Below are positions 20,736 to 30,690 of a stretch of 64,000 nucleotides of DNA, one piece after another. Origin of the DNA: Megaustenia siamemsis (lineage: Eukaryota; Mollusca; Gastropoda; Stylommatophora; Ariophantidae); the NCBI GenBank assembly GCA_032433765.1, contig JAVIAB010000160.1:14426807-14490806 (forward strand). The letters run 5' to 3'. The notes beneath the pieces were generated by a model. It ran no database searches. It was not told where the DNA came from and saw only the letters and a program-made list of their open reading frames with translations. The position numbers were made by a program, and so were the translations under genes. The first letter of the stretch is position 1; each line of letters begins with the position of its first letter.

Positions 20736-21298
20736 CTTATGTATGTATCAGTTACGTGATCGTTATATATGTATCAGTTACGTGATCGTTATGTATGTAT
20801 CAGTTACGTGATCGTTATGTATGTATCATTTACGTTATCGTTATGTTTGTATCATTTACGTTATCGTTATGTATGTATCATTTACGTTATCGTTATGTAT
20901 GTATCATTTACGTGATCGTTATGTATGTATCAGTTACGTGATCGTTATGAATGTATCAGTTACGTGATCGTTATGTATGTATCATTTACGTTATCGTTAT
21001 GTATGTATCAACAACGTTATCGTTATGTATGTATCAACTACCTGATCGTTATGTATGTATCATTTACGTTATCGTTATGTATGTATCAACTACCTGATCG
21101 TTATGTATGTATCAACTACCTGATCGTTATGTATGTATCAACTACGTTATCGTTATGTATGTATCAACTACGTTATCGTTATTTATGTATCAACTACGTT
21201 ATCGTTATGTATGTATCAACTACCTGATCGTTATGTATGTATCAACTACGTTATCGTTATGTATGTATCAACTACGTTATCGTTATGTATGTATCAAC
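20736..21298. repeat. 26-bp minisatellite
   Basis: About 21 copies of ATGTATGTATCARYTACSTGATCGTT-type units, 26 bp apart. The variable middle is CAGTTACGTG, CATTTACGTT, CAACTACGTT or CAACTACCTG, and variants are partly clustered. Frames stay open by chance of the unit. Confidence 0.92.
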
Positions 21299-21352
21299 CC
21301 TTTCGTGCAGTGTTTGCACCGAAGAATATTGAAATACAATGAATAGATAAAG

Positions 21353-21470
21353 AGAGTAAAGGTAAAGGTAAAGGTAAAGGCAAAGGCAAAGGTAAAGGTA
21401 AAGGTAAAGGTAAAGGTAAAGGTAAAGGCAAAGGCAAAGGTAAAGGTAAAGGTAAAGGTAAAGGTAAAGT
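21353..21470. repeat. (GGTAAA)n with GGCAAA variants, tail of SINE-6
   Basis: About 19 hexamers leading directly into SINE-6. The other SINE-6 copy at 36.84 kb begins with a single AGGTAAAGTACG, so this array is an expanded SINE 3' tail. Confidence 0.88.
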
Positions 21471-21690
21471 ACGACACTTGAACCGGCGTCTTAGCACGCG
21501 AGTTTCCACCCATATGTGCTCGGCCGCCTATTCAGAAATATTCGGAGATTTCTGTATAGTGTCGCCTCAAGCATCGGAACTCAGATGCGAAACAACATTA
21601 ATCACCTTATTTTTTCTTTTCCAACCACTAGTACAATTCACGTCGGTGGTCCAGTCGGATGGTTTTCCCAACTAGGCTACCATGGCCCAC
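21471..21690 (-). mobile_element. SINE-6 copy
   Basis: Matches 36836-37155 along its length: CGGCGTCTTAGCACGCGAG, CCATATGTGCTCGGCCGCC, TAGTGTCGCCTCA and the terminal CCCAACTAGGCTACC. About 80 bp in the middle are deleted, removing the B box region. Confidence 0.8.
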
Positions 21691-22007
21691 AAATGAGAGA
21701 AATGAAGACTTTCTAAAAGCGGCCAAAGCAAAAATAGAAAACTTATTTCCCACATAATTAGCAACAACTTTAATTAGTGATTCACCACAGAAGAGTTCTA
21801 TTATTTTATGTTCCTGCAGGATGTTCATCTTATGGTTTACCTCTTTCTTTTTGGCATTGAACATGCGGCCTTTATTCCAGGCCTACACGAAATTCTCCGA
21901 CAGGCCAAGGCAATGGCATAATAACGTGGCTCTTGTCGTGCGTAGATATGTGTCTATGAGGGTCATGCGGTCATCGTTCTCTGGTTAGAATAGGTTCAAA
22001 TGGCAAT
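21691..22007. other. No clear feature
   Basis: A short AGCGGCCAAAGCAAAAATAG stretch at about 21717 resembles the NL3 coding segment GAGGCCAAAGCAAAAAGAGA; the rest is unassigned. Confidence 0.35.
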
Positions 22008-22790
22008 ACGAACCTTGAAGAGTTCACTGCAACGAGACATGGATGTAATGTGAGTTGGTCTATTAATAAAAACCTTCAAGAGTCCACTGCAACAAGACAT
22101 GGATGTAATGTGAGTTGGTCTATCCATAAGAACCTTGAAGAGTCCACTGCAACGAAACATGGATGTAATGTGAGTTGGTCTATTAATAAAAACCTTCAAG
22201 AGTCCACTGCAACGAGACATGGATGTAATGTGAGTTGGTCTATTAATAAAAACCTTCAAGAGTCCACTGCAACGAGACATGGATGTAATGTGAGTTGGTC
22301 TATTAATAAAAACCTTCAAGAGTCCACTGCAACGAGACATGGATGTAATGTGAGTTGGTCTATTAATAAAAACCTTCAAGAGTCCACTGCAACGAAACAT
22401 GGATGTAATGTGAGTTGGTCTATTAATAAAAACCTTCAAGAGTCCACTGCAACGAGACATGGATGTAATGTGAGTTGGTCTATCAATAAGAACCTAGAAG
22501 AGCCCACTGCAACGAGGCATGGATGTAATGTGAGTTGTTCTATCAAAACGAACCTAGAAGAGCCCACTGCAACGAGACATGGATGTAATGTGAGTTGGTC
22601 TATCAATAAGAACCTTGAAGAGCCCACTGCAACGAGGCATGGATGTAATGTGAGTTGTTCTATCAAAACGAACCTAGAAGAGCCCACTGCAACGAGACAT
22701 GGATGTAATGTGAGTTGTTCTATCAAAACGAACCTAGAAGAGCCCACTGCAACGAGACATGGATGTAATGTGAGTTGGTCTATCAATAAG
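22008..22790. repeat. 60-bp minisatellite with open frames on both strands
   Basis: Thirteen 60-bp units with core GCAACGAGACATGGATGTAA and a GTCTATTAATAAAAACC or GTTCTATCAAAACGAACC end; no length variants. Two unit types alternate in the right third. As 60 is divisible by three, a plus frame (265 codons, 20-residue period containing NVSWSINKNL) and minus frames stay open. No signal, domain or flanking exon structure supports a protein. Confidence 0.9.
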
Positions 22791-23087
22791 AACGAGCTAC
22801 ATCTTCCTCTTTTTTCCTTCCTCACTTGCTTTTCAGCGTTGAGGTGAGATATAGTTTGTTGTCTTTTACTCTCCTCTTGGCGCCTGCTGCTGTTATGTTT
22901 TCTAGTGTTTCTAAAACTCAATTAATTCATCTTTTTCGTAATCTTTTCGCGGGTGAAGATTAATGATATTTTGTAGAAGTCTGACCTGCGAAATGACTGT
23001 CTCTGGCCGCCACTTCTGTTCTAGAAGATTAGATTACCCTGTAAAGGTCAGTGTGCGACTGCAAGCAATGCTCCATCACTGTTGATA
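22791..23087. other. No recognisable feature
   Basis: Unassigned sequence between two arrays. Confidence 0.4.
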
Positions 23088-23368
23088 CTTTATAGCTTTA
23101 GCAACTTTCAGTGATAGCTTTAGCAACTTTCAGTGATAGCTTTAGCAACTTTCAGTGATAGCTTTAGCAACTTTCAGTGATAGCTTTAGCAACTTTCAGT
23201 GATAGCTTTAGCAACTTTCAGTGATAGCTTTAGCAACTTTCAGTGATATCTTCAGCAACTTTCAGTGATAGCTTTAGCAACTTTCAGTGATAGCTTTAGC
23301 AACTTTCAGTGATAGCTTTAGCAACTTACAGTGATAGCTTTAGCAACTTTCAGTGATAGCTTTAGTGC
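23088..23368. repeat. 22-bp minisatellite
   Basis: About 12-13 nearly identical copies of TAGCTTTAGCAACTTTCAGTGA, with very low divergence, suggesting recent expansion. Confidence 0.95.
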
Positions 23369-23404
23369 ACACTCCGATTCAGATTCTTTATTTACAGTTT
23401 CATC

Positions 23405-23407
<3 letters not shown>

Positions 23408-23480
<73 letters not shown>

Positions 23481-23482
23481 TA
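23408..23482. repeat. (CAT)n microsatellite, 3' tail of NL3
   Basis: About 25 CAT triplets on the plus strand, equal to the (ATG)n/TGATGA tail of the minus-strand NL3 copy that follows. Confidence 0.92.
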
Positions 23483-23630
23483 TGTTCCATACCGATTGGC
23501 GTAGGCGATCATGTCCTTCCACAATCTTCTATCTACCATGCATCGTATCAGATCTGTTGTTGACTGTTTTCCATGCCATGACACCAAGCTATCCAGTATT
23601 TTCTCTCTTTTAATTTGTTGTGCTCAATAT
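23483..23630 (-). pseudogene. NL3 RTE-like retrotransposon, extreme 3' end
   Basis: Minus strand encodes the last residues of NL3 (…LDSLVSWHGKQSTTDLIR…RRLWKDMIAYANRYG), then the TGATGA tail. Only about 45 codons remain. Confidence 0.75.
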
Positions 23631-23699
23631 AAGCTTATTTCTTTGGTAAACGTTGACCTTACAAGTACATTTTTTTAAACAATTATCTTTAAACGATCA

Positions 23700-23880
23700 T
23701 TTTCCCATTACTGGGGTCGTCTGCCGGGAGAGGGGGGGGGTGGCAATATGGAACCGGAGAATAAAGGCCGTCTGTCCAGTGCAGTCGCCACGAGGTGTTC
23801 TTGTCGGCGATTTTATTTATTCCCCCCACCCCCATTAAAAAAGACGTTTGACTCTACAGGGATTCAAACCCACGTCTCCA
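23700..23880 (-). mobile_element. SINE-5 copy, decayed
   Basis: Shares GGAACC…ATAAAGGCCG, AGTCGCCACGA, ATTTTTATTT-type and GGGATTCAAACCC (B box on the minus strand) with the complete SINE-5 at 38968-39198. Confidence 0.65.
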
Positions 23881-24370
23881 TTATTATTATTATTTTTTTT
23901 TTTGCATTTGCCGAACACTGAGAAGACAATGGATGACGAAACGAGAACAATTATTGACAATTTGAATAAACCAAAAATTGAAACTGAAGAAAGAACTTTT
24001 AAACAAAACTTGAACGAAGTCGAGTTAAATTTGTTAGAAATATGTGGAAACACAACAACGTCATCTCAGTGGGGTAAACGAGGCAGAGGCAGGGAAAGAG
24101 TACAGTGGACTGACAACATCAAGAGAGAGAGACGGAGAACACAATGATGATGACTGGCGATATTCTGACAAAGTACCACATTTTGATGTGATAGGTACAC
24201 AGTGTGTCTGATAAGTCAGCTCTATGGTAGCCTTCAGTGTGTCCACATAGTGATATTTCAGAATCTTAATGTTTTCCTGTTTGTGCATGCGTGTATTCAA
24301 ATAGTGAAAGTGAAAAAAACGGAAATAACGGTATGGTAGTTACAGCTTTTATTTTATTTTTTTATTTTTT
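23881..24370 (+). other. Unassigned; weak retroelement C-terminal remnant at ~24060-24147
   Basis: The plus strand reads GKRGRGRERVQWTDNIK near 24075, resembling the Gly/Arg-rich linker plus W-DNIK motif of non-LTR reverse transcriptases. The rest is unassigned. Confidence 0.35.
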
Positions 24371-24374
24371 TTTT

Positions 24375-24600
24375 TGGAGGGGGGGGCATGTTAAAAGACA
24401 CAACAGCCTACTAAAAGTAATCCTGGAGGGGAAAATACAAGGTAAAAGAGGCAGACCAAGACTAACATGGACGAGTAACATCAAAAGATGGACAAACCAG
24501 TCTATGACAACCTGCACCATCAAAGCGAGAGACAGAGCAGAATGGCGCTCCATGGTAGCCAACCTTCGTTGCGGAGATGGCACTCGATGATGATGAGTTA
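24375..24600 (+). pseudogene. NL4 RTE-like retrotransposon, 3' end
   Basis: Encodes GHVKRHNSLLKVILEGKIQG, the KRGRPRLTWTSNIKRWT motif and the terminal MVANLRCGDGTR before TGATGATGA. Only the last 65-70 codons of the reverse transcriptase remain. Closest relative here is 55.85-56.60 kb. Confidence 0.85.
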
Positions 24601-24940
24601 CAGCTTTACGTAAGTGAAGGAAAGAACGATGTTTCGGCTGAATAGTCCTTCAGCGGGAATAGTGGACATCACACAACTTCAGATATGTAAGCAAATAAAA
24701 CTAAACACTACATAACAAAATAATATTAAAAAAAAACAAAGACAATAATATTAAAAATGAGTACAAACGAAACTGTTGACCGTGTTACGAAATAAAGTAT
24801 GTGCGTTGTATACTGTTTCCATTGAAGGTCTATTCAGCCGATTATCTTGTTCTTCACTTAAGTAAAGCTGTACCCATACTTTTTTCCTGCTGTTTTGCTT
24901 TCACTTTCATCGGCAGCTCTATAGCAGCTTCGCATTTGTA
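24601..24940. other. No recognisable feature
   Basis: Includes A-rich sequence near 24.72 kb; nothing else seen. Confidence 0.4.
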
Positions 24941-24944
24941 TACA

Positions 24945-25195
24945 TCTGAAAGCATTCCTCATACCAGTCAAATATCAGTGGATAAAGAGATACAGCGAAG
25001 ACGATGGAGCTGGATAGGACACACACTGCGGAATCCAACTCAGAGTATTACACAACAGGACCTATTTTTTGGAATCCCCAGGGGAAAAGTCAAAGAGGAA
25101 GACCAAGAAAAAAGAATGACAAGAAACAGAACGACTTGGGAAGTGTTTGTTGAAGACCTGTGCTCCAAGGGGAGCTGAAAGGTAGAAGAAGAAGA
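24945..25195 (+). pseudogene. NL5 retrotransposon, RT C-terminal end in plus orientation
   Basis: The best-preserved NL5 end. It reads VDKEIQRRRWSWIGHTLR, then a Gln/Gly/Lys linker, RNRTTWEVFVEDLCSKGS, a stop and a GAAGAAGAA tail at about 25186. This copy shows what the minus-strand NL5 remnants and the 38-bp array at 0.5-1.3 kb are derived from. Confidence 0.85.
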
Positions 25196-25440
25196 AAACA
25201 TTTTTATGCCGTGACTCATTTGTTCACTATTATACATTGTCAAGTCTTTAATAATAGTATCATCAATCTATAGTTGTAAATGTTGTCAATCGCTACGGCC
25301 ACCATCTTTCACTATTTCGTGTACGATGGTTTTAGTTTGACTGTTAGATCTTGTGATATCCTCGTACGATCATAGTTGATCTTCTATATTGTTGAAGAAG
25401 TTAATCGAATTTTAAGAAGCTATTCAATATTTAATCTTCT
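25196..25440. other. No recognisable feature
   Basis: AT-rich spacer. Confidence 0.4.
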
Positions 25441-26215
25441 TTAGTCTTAATAGCAGAGACAGAGAATGAGCTACAAGAAATGATAGATATAATAGTAAAA
25501 GAAAGCAACAAGAAAGGTCTCAGTCTGAATAGAAAGGAAACAGAAGTAATGTTTATATCGAAGAAACAATCATCACCATCATGCAGCATAAAAATAAACA
25601 AAGCAAATCTGAAACAAGTGCAACGTTTGAAATACTTGGGCACAGTGATAACATCAGATGGAAGATGCAACACAGAAATAAAAAGCAGAATAGCTCAGGC
25701 CAAAATATCATTTCAGAAAATGAAAAATATCTTATGCAACAAATCTATGTCAATAGAAATGAGAAAGAGAGTTCATCGATGCTATATAGAACCAATTCTG
25801 ACCTATGGAAGCGAATCATGGACAATAGACAAACAAATGAAAAAGACGATTAGAGGCCACAGAGATGGGATTTCTCAGAAGAATGTTGAAAGTTCCCTGA
25901 ACAGCTAAAAAGACCAATGAGAAAGTTCTCAAAGAGGCCAACACAAAAAGGGAGCTCTTAGAAAACATCAGAAAGAAGCAATCAACATTTTTTGGGCACA
26001 TCATGAGAAGAGGAAAGTTGCAATACTTGGTTACAACTGGCAAAATAAAAGGAAAAAGAGATCGCGGACGACAAAGAGAGAAAATATTGGATAGCTTGGT
26101 GTCATGGCATGGAAAACAGTCAACAACAGAACTCATACGCTGCACTGTGGATAGAAGATTGTGGAAGGACATGATCGCCAACGCCAACCGGTACGGCACA
26201 TAATGATGATTCAAT
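25441..26215 (+). pseudogene. NL3 RTE-like retrotransposon, RT thumb to C-terminus
   Basis: The longest NL3 copy. It starts in the RT palm/thumb (LQEMIDIIVKESNKKGLSLN, FISKKQ), then QRLKYLGTVITSDGRCNTE, AKISFQKMKNILCNK, CYIEPILTYGSESW, FFGHIMRRGKLQYLVTTGKI, KGKRDRGRQREKILDSL and the end MIANANRYGT followed by TGATGATT. One frameshift near 25850 separates two otherwise open halves (25480-25908 and 26003-26203). The catalytic YADD lies upstream and is lost, so it is a 5'-truncated insertion. Confidence 0.88.
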
Positions 26216-26344
26216 ATTTAATAAGTTATTCAATATCTAAGAAATTATTCGAATTTTAAGAAATTATTGGCTCGGGGCCATATGTTTGGTGATGATCTTG
26301 ACAAATCTTGTTTGTGATGTAGTCTCTATGTAACATGTTATAAG
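26216..26344. other. No recognisable feature
   Basis: Short AT-rich spacer with AAGAAATTATT-type repeats. Confidence 0.4.
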
Positions 26345-26605
26345 ATATTACAGTAAAACCTCAATTTTTGTAAAAGCGTTTTATCGCAACATGATATAAG
26401 ATTCTACGGAAAAAGCTCAATTTAATATCGTTTTAACAAAACAAAATGTAAGATCTTACAGTAAAAACCTCAATTTTTTAGCGTTTTAACAAAACAAAAT
26501 GTAAGATCTTACAGTAAAAACCTCAATTTTATAGCGTTTTAACAAGACAATATGTAAGATCTTACAGTAAAAACCTCAATTTTATAGCGTTTTAACAAAA
26601 GATAT
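26345..26605. repeat. 53-bp tandem repeat with a palindromic core
   Basis: Five units (CCTCAATTT at 26359, 26416, 26468, 26521 and 26574). Most contain the palindrome GTAAGATCTTAC followed by AGTAAAAACCTCAATTTTAT and AGCGTTTTAACAAA. Confidence 0.88.
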
Positions 26606-27290
26606 AGAACAAGCATTACCAGTATTGTAATTATCGTTATTAGCCTAGCAGTCTTGCTCTCTGGGACCATTAATAAATACACAGTCTATTCATTCAGTGT
26701 ATGCTTTATTTCATTATTGAATTAGGTGTGTTGTTCAGCGTTACTTCTCCCTCCCCGCAGGTCTCTAACAACAACAGATACACATTGACAATCTTCATTT
26801 CTCTGTCTCGTGATACAAGTCGCCTGATGAATCTATCGCTAAACTCGCCCTGACAGTTTCGTCTCCTCTGTGACATTACATTAGATGCACAAAAGTTATG
26901 GCGGACAGTCAACGCATTCTCATTGGTTGATTTCTGCAGCGTAGCTTCCTTTACCACGCACGCTAGTTCTTTGATCTCAGTTTAAACTAATTCTACCGTT
27001 ATTCTCCACGCATGCGCAACGTAAATAAATTACTTGATAAAATATAATCGGTTCGGCCCGCATATGAGCAGTCTTCATCTGTGTCCAGATCAACTGTATT
27101 GTGAACTGATAACTGAAAGAAGCGGTGTGTTCGTCCAATAAAATGCAAGCTTTGCGACACGTGTTCATTATGAATTGTGAAAGGATGCGGAAGAAAATGA
27201 CAAAATGCGTTCAATGTTTAAATAAATTTCATTCACTCTATCCTGTTCTCTTTATTTCTACGTCATTTGAACACACGCTTTTTATGCTCT
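26606..27290. other. Unique-looking sequence without supported gene
   Basis: Short ORFs on both strands (26706-27214) of 60-83 codons, no recognisable domain, no codon-bias argument possible. I found no repeat relation to the rest of the window. Confidence 0.4.
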
Positions 27291-27295
27291 TTTTG

Positions 27296-27404
27296 TTATA
27301 TATACATATATATGTGTGTGTGTGTGTGACCGTATATTGACGATTTAGCTTGTAAAATTATAACATGCATTTGGTTTTGCTTCTTCTTCTTATTCTCCTC
27401 TCTC

Positions 27405-27436
<32 letters not shown>

Positions 27437-27440
27437 CACA
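27296..27440. repeat. (TG)n and (TC)n microsatellites
   Basis: TATATA then TG dinucleotides at 27298-27328 and TC dinucleotides at 27396-27436. Confidence 0.9.
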
Positions 27441-27529
27441 GCTGTTTGCCAGTGATACTTTAGTTGATTTGCACAATAATGCCTTTCCATGAAAATAAAC
27501 CGGACATACATCTTCTACTATACGTTCAA

Positions 27530-28335
27530 AGTAATTACAATGTATATCTTAAAACTCTCTTTTAGAGGAGAGACCACAACCTACAATAAAGGCAAGTGGA
27601 GCTATATTAACACAGGTGAATGAATAGAAATATCTGGGAACAATGTTAACTTCAGATGGTAAATGTACAACAGAGGAGAGATGGTAGATGTACAACAGAG
27701 GAGAGATGGTAAATGTACAACAGAGTTGAGATGGTAAATGTACAACAGAGGTGAGATGGTAAATGTACAACAGAGGAGAGATCGTAAATGTACAACAGAG
27801 GTGAGATGGTAAATGTACAACAGAGGTGAGATGCAGAATGGCTCAGGCAAAAGCAACTTTACAAAAAAATGAGGAAGATACTGTGCAATCCATTTTTGAC
27901 AATAGAAACAAGAAAAAGAGTTCTTAATGTTATGTAGGGTCAGTCATAACATATGGATGTGAATCGTAGACAATAGGACAACAGACAAGAAAATCACTGT
28001 AGGCTACAAAAACGTAGTTCTACAGAATATTGAGAATACCATGGACAGCTAAAAATAGTAATGGAAACGTCCCGAAAGAGGCCAAAGCAAAAAGATGGCT
28101 AATTTCCAATATTATAAAGAAATAATCATCATTTTTTGGCCATGTAATGAGAAGGGAACAGTTGGAATATATTGTAACAAAAGGGAAAACTGAGGGACGA
28201 ATAGATAGAGGGAAGCAAGGAGAAAAAATACCAGACAGCTTGGCAGAAGGTCAACATCAGAAATGATAAATAACTGTCGTGATCGAACGTTGTCGAGAGA
28301 CATGATCACCTATGCCAGCATGGTATTTGATGATG
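27530..28335 (+). pseudogene. NL3 RTE-like retrotransposon carrying an internal 25-bp expansion
   Basis: Aligns with 25.53-26.21 kb: KYLGTMLTSDGKCTTE, then an expanded segment, then MAQAKATL-like sequence and, across many frameshifts, the HHFLAM (GHVMRR region) and the …RHDHLCQ end before TGATGATG at 28329. The coding is badly decayed. Confidence 0.8.
27650..27838. repeat. 25-bp array inside an NL3 copy
   Basis: About 7.5 units of AGATGGTAAATGTACAACAG plus AGGTG or AGGAG. The unit corresponds to the NL3 codons SDGKCTTE. The array is bounded by AGATG on both sides, the short direct repeat also visible around a single copy of the coding segment. Confidence 0.9.
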
Positions 28336-28648
28336 ATCTCAAAACTAAAATTTAAAAAATCTTTTGTGGTTAAAAATAGAAAAACGCATCTACCGAAACT
28401 CTCAAAAGTGCCAGTCGTTGAGCTTTGTTTGTTAGAAGGATTGACTTCTAAAACATAAATAATTAGTTTAACTAAAAACAATTCAGTGCTTTGTCTGGAG
28501 TGTCACAAATTGAAACCACTTCCATAAAGTAACAATGTTAAGAAAGAGTAGAATGTAGAAGGCTTAGGATATCTACTTACTTCGATAAATGCTCCCATTC
28601 TTTTTAGATTATAATTGAAATGTCACTTTGAGATTGGATCCCTGCCCT

Positions 28649-28650
<2 letters not shown>
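28336..28650. other. No recognisable feature
   Basis: Unassigned AT-rich sequence. Confidence 0.4.

Positions 28651-28654
<4 letters not shown>

Positions 28655-28710
<56 letters not shown>
28655..28710. repeat. (TC)n microsatellite
   Basis: About 27 CT dinucleotides. Confidence 0.95.
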
Positions 28711-28712
<2 letters not shown>

Positions 28713-28729
28713 ACTCTTTTTTCGTCTTT

Positions 28730-28830
28730 TTCTTCTTCAACTACCTTTCAGCTCCATGTGGAGCATAGGTCTTCAACAAACACTTTCCAAGCCGTTATGT
28801 TTCTTGCCAGTCTTTTAAGATCATTCAATA
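28730..28830 (-). pseudogene. NL5 3' terminal fragment
   Basis: TTCTTCTTC tail, then CAGCTCCATGTGGAGCATAG and TCTTCAACAAACACTTTCC; only the last 25-30 codons remain. Confidence 0.75.
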
Positions 28831-28945
28831 TACAGACCTTTCGGCCCGACACATCCGATTTCATCACACAATGTTCTTCCACCTTTTGTTACCGCTGTAT
28901 TTCCTCTTCAACAAAACATCATTTTGAGCCACCTTATATCCACGA

Positions 28946-29204
28946 GAGCCGCGATAGCTCCGTGGTTTGTGAACTGGATTACAAGGGCATGAGGTCGGGT
29001 GCGATCCTGATGGACGGCTTCCAGATTAAACCAGCTTTACATGGGCACTGGATTTTTTTCTGTGGAAATAAAACGGGACGGACGTAATATTGACCACATT
29101 ACCAAAAATCATCTTCCGAAGGTGTATTAAAATTATGGTCACTAACACCATATTCGCTGCACTCCACTTGTCGGGAAGGGACTCTGCACTTTTTTTACTT
29201 AATG
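28946..29204 (+). mobile_element. SINE-1 copy, plus orientation
   Basis: Head GAGCCGCGATAGCTCCGTGG, B box GGTGCGATCCTG, body CCAGATTAAACCAGC…GGACGTAATATTGACCACAT…GGTCACTAACACCATATTC, ending in a T-rich tail. The flanks TATCCACGA (28937-28945) and TATCCATGA (29205-29213) are a probable duplication with one mismatch. Confidence 0.85.
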
Positions 29205-29440
29205 TATCCATGACCACATCATGAAACGTGGACTGCGTTACTGCTCAGCTCTGGTTCACCGACTCTGACGAACGAGCAATCACAAATCTGATGAAACTGA
29301 CAGTGATCATCCCGCATGTTGTCAATTCTTATATTCAACCAACGTACAGCTGTTACTGAGATTTTCAAATTCAAGTTCTGATGTACTTTTTGTACAGTAA
29401 AAACGATGCTAATTGTCGTGTCGAGATTATTTGATAAGCA
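29205..29440. other. No recognisable feature
   Basis: Unassigned sequence between a SINE and the direct duplication. Confidence 0.4.
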
Positions 29441-29626
29441 GTTTACCAAATTCAGTTTTGTTTTTTTCTAATGGAAGAAAATAATGTAACAATGTAAACA
29501 TATTATCATGAATATATACACACGGTATACTAGACTAGCAATGTCCGTATCTCCATGGGAACATGGCCAGAACATTTAGTTTTCCGTAGATCATTCTCTT
29601 TCTTTCTTCACTTCCTCTTGTGCCCG
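29441..29626 (+). repeat. Direct duplication, left copy
   Basis: Contains TAATGGAAGAAAATAA, ATGAATATATACACACGGTA, CTAGACTAGCAATGTCCGTA and AGAACATTTAGTTTTCCGTA. The same order recurs at 31838-32022 with about 85-90 percent identity by eye. Confidence 0.85.
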
Positions 29627-30690
29627 TTTTTCTTCTTCTCCTTCTTCTCCTTCTTCTTCTTCTTCGTCTTCTCCTTCTTCTCCTTCTTCTTCTTCTCCTT
29701 CTCCTTTTTCTTATTCTCCTTCTTCTTCTCCTTTTTCTTCTTCTCCTTCTTCTCCTTCTCCTTTTTCTTATTCTCCTTCTCCTTCTCCTTTTTCTTCTTC
29801 TCCTTCTTCTCCTTCTTCTCCTTCTTCTTCTTCTCCTTCTTCTCCTTCTTCTCCTTCTTCTCCTTCTCCTTCTTCTTTTTCTTATTCTCCTTCTTCTTCT
29901 TCTCCTTCTCCTTCTTCTCCTTCTCGTTCTTCTTCTCCTTTTTCTGCTTTATCTTATTCTTCTTCTCCTTCTTCTCCTTCTCGTTCTTCTTCTTTATCTT
30001 CTTCTTCTTCCTCTTCTCCTTCTTCTTCTTCTTCTTCTTCTTCTTTTTCTTCTTCCTCTTCTCCTTTTTCTTCTTCTTCTTCTTCTCCTTCTTCTCCTTC
30101 TTCTCCTTCTTCTCCTTCTTCTTCTTCTCCTTCTCCTTCTTCTCCTTCTCCTTCTTCTCCTTTTTCTTCTCCTCCTTCTCCTTCTCCTTCTCCTTCTTCT
30201 CCTTCTTCTTTTTCTCCTTCTCCTTCTTCTCCTTTTTCTTCTTTTACTTCTTCTTCTTATTCTCCTTCTTCTTCTTCTCCTTCTCCTTCTTCTCCTTCTC
30301 CTTCTTCTTCTCCTTTTCTTTTCTTCTTCTTCTTCTTCCTCTTCTCCTTCTTCTCCTTCTCCTTCTTCTTCTCCTTTTCTTTTCTTCTTCTTCTTCTTCC
30401 TCTTCTCCTTCTTCTACTTCTCCTTCTCCTTGTTCTTCTCCTTCTTCTTCTTCTCCTTCTCCTTCTCCTTCTTCTTCTTCTCCTTCTCCTTCTGCTTCTT
30501 CGGCTTCTTCTTCCTCTTCTTCGCCTTTTTCCTTCATCTTAATTTTCCTCTTCATCTTCATCTTCATCTTCCTCTTCATCTTCATCTTTACCTTCCTCTT
30601 CTTCTTCCTCTTCTCCTTCTTCTACTTTTTCTTCTTCTCCCTCTTCTTATTCTTATTCTTCTTCTTCATCCTCTTCTCTGCGTTCATGGC
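29627..30690. repeat. 1.06-kb polypyrimidine tract (TTC/TCC), tail of an inverted NL2
   Basis: Almost pure C/T on the plus strand for more than 1 kb, made of TTC, TCC and TTTTC units. It abuts the 3' end of the minus-strand NL2 copy at about 30.69 kb, exactly where other NL2 copies carry (GA)n. Overlapping plus-strand ORFs (up to 382 codons of Phe/Ser or Leu) are artefacts of composition. Mirror-repeat stretches could adopt triplex DNA. Confidence 0.9.

Noticed and set aside
23088..23368. CRISPR-like regular repeats (also the 45-, 50- and 60-bp arrays)
   Set aside because: Units are directly abutting with no unique spacers, there are no Cas-like genes, and the sequence context is eukaryotic.
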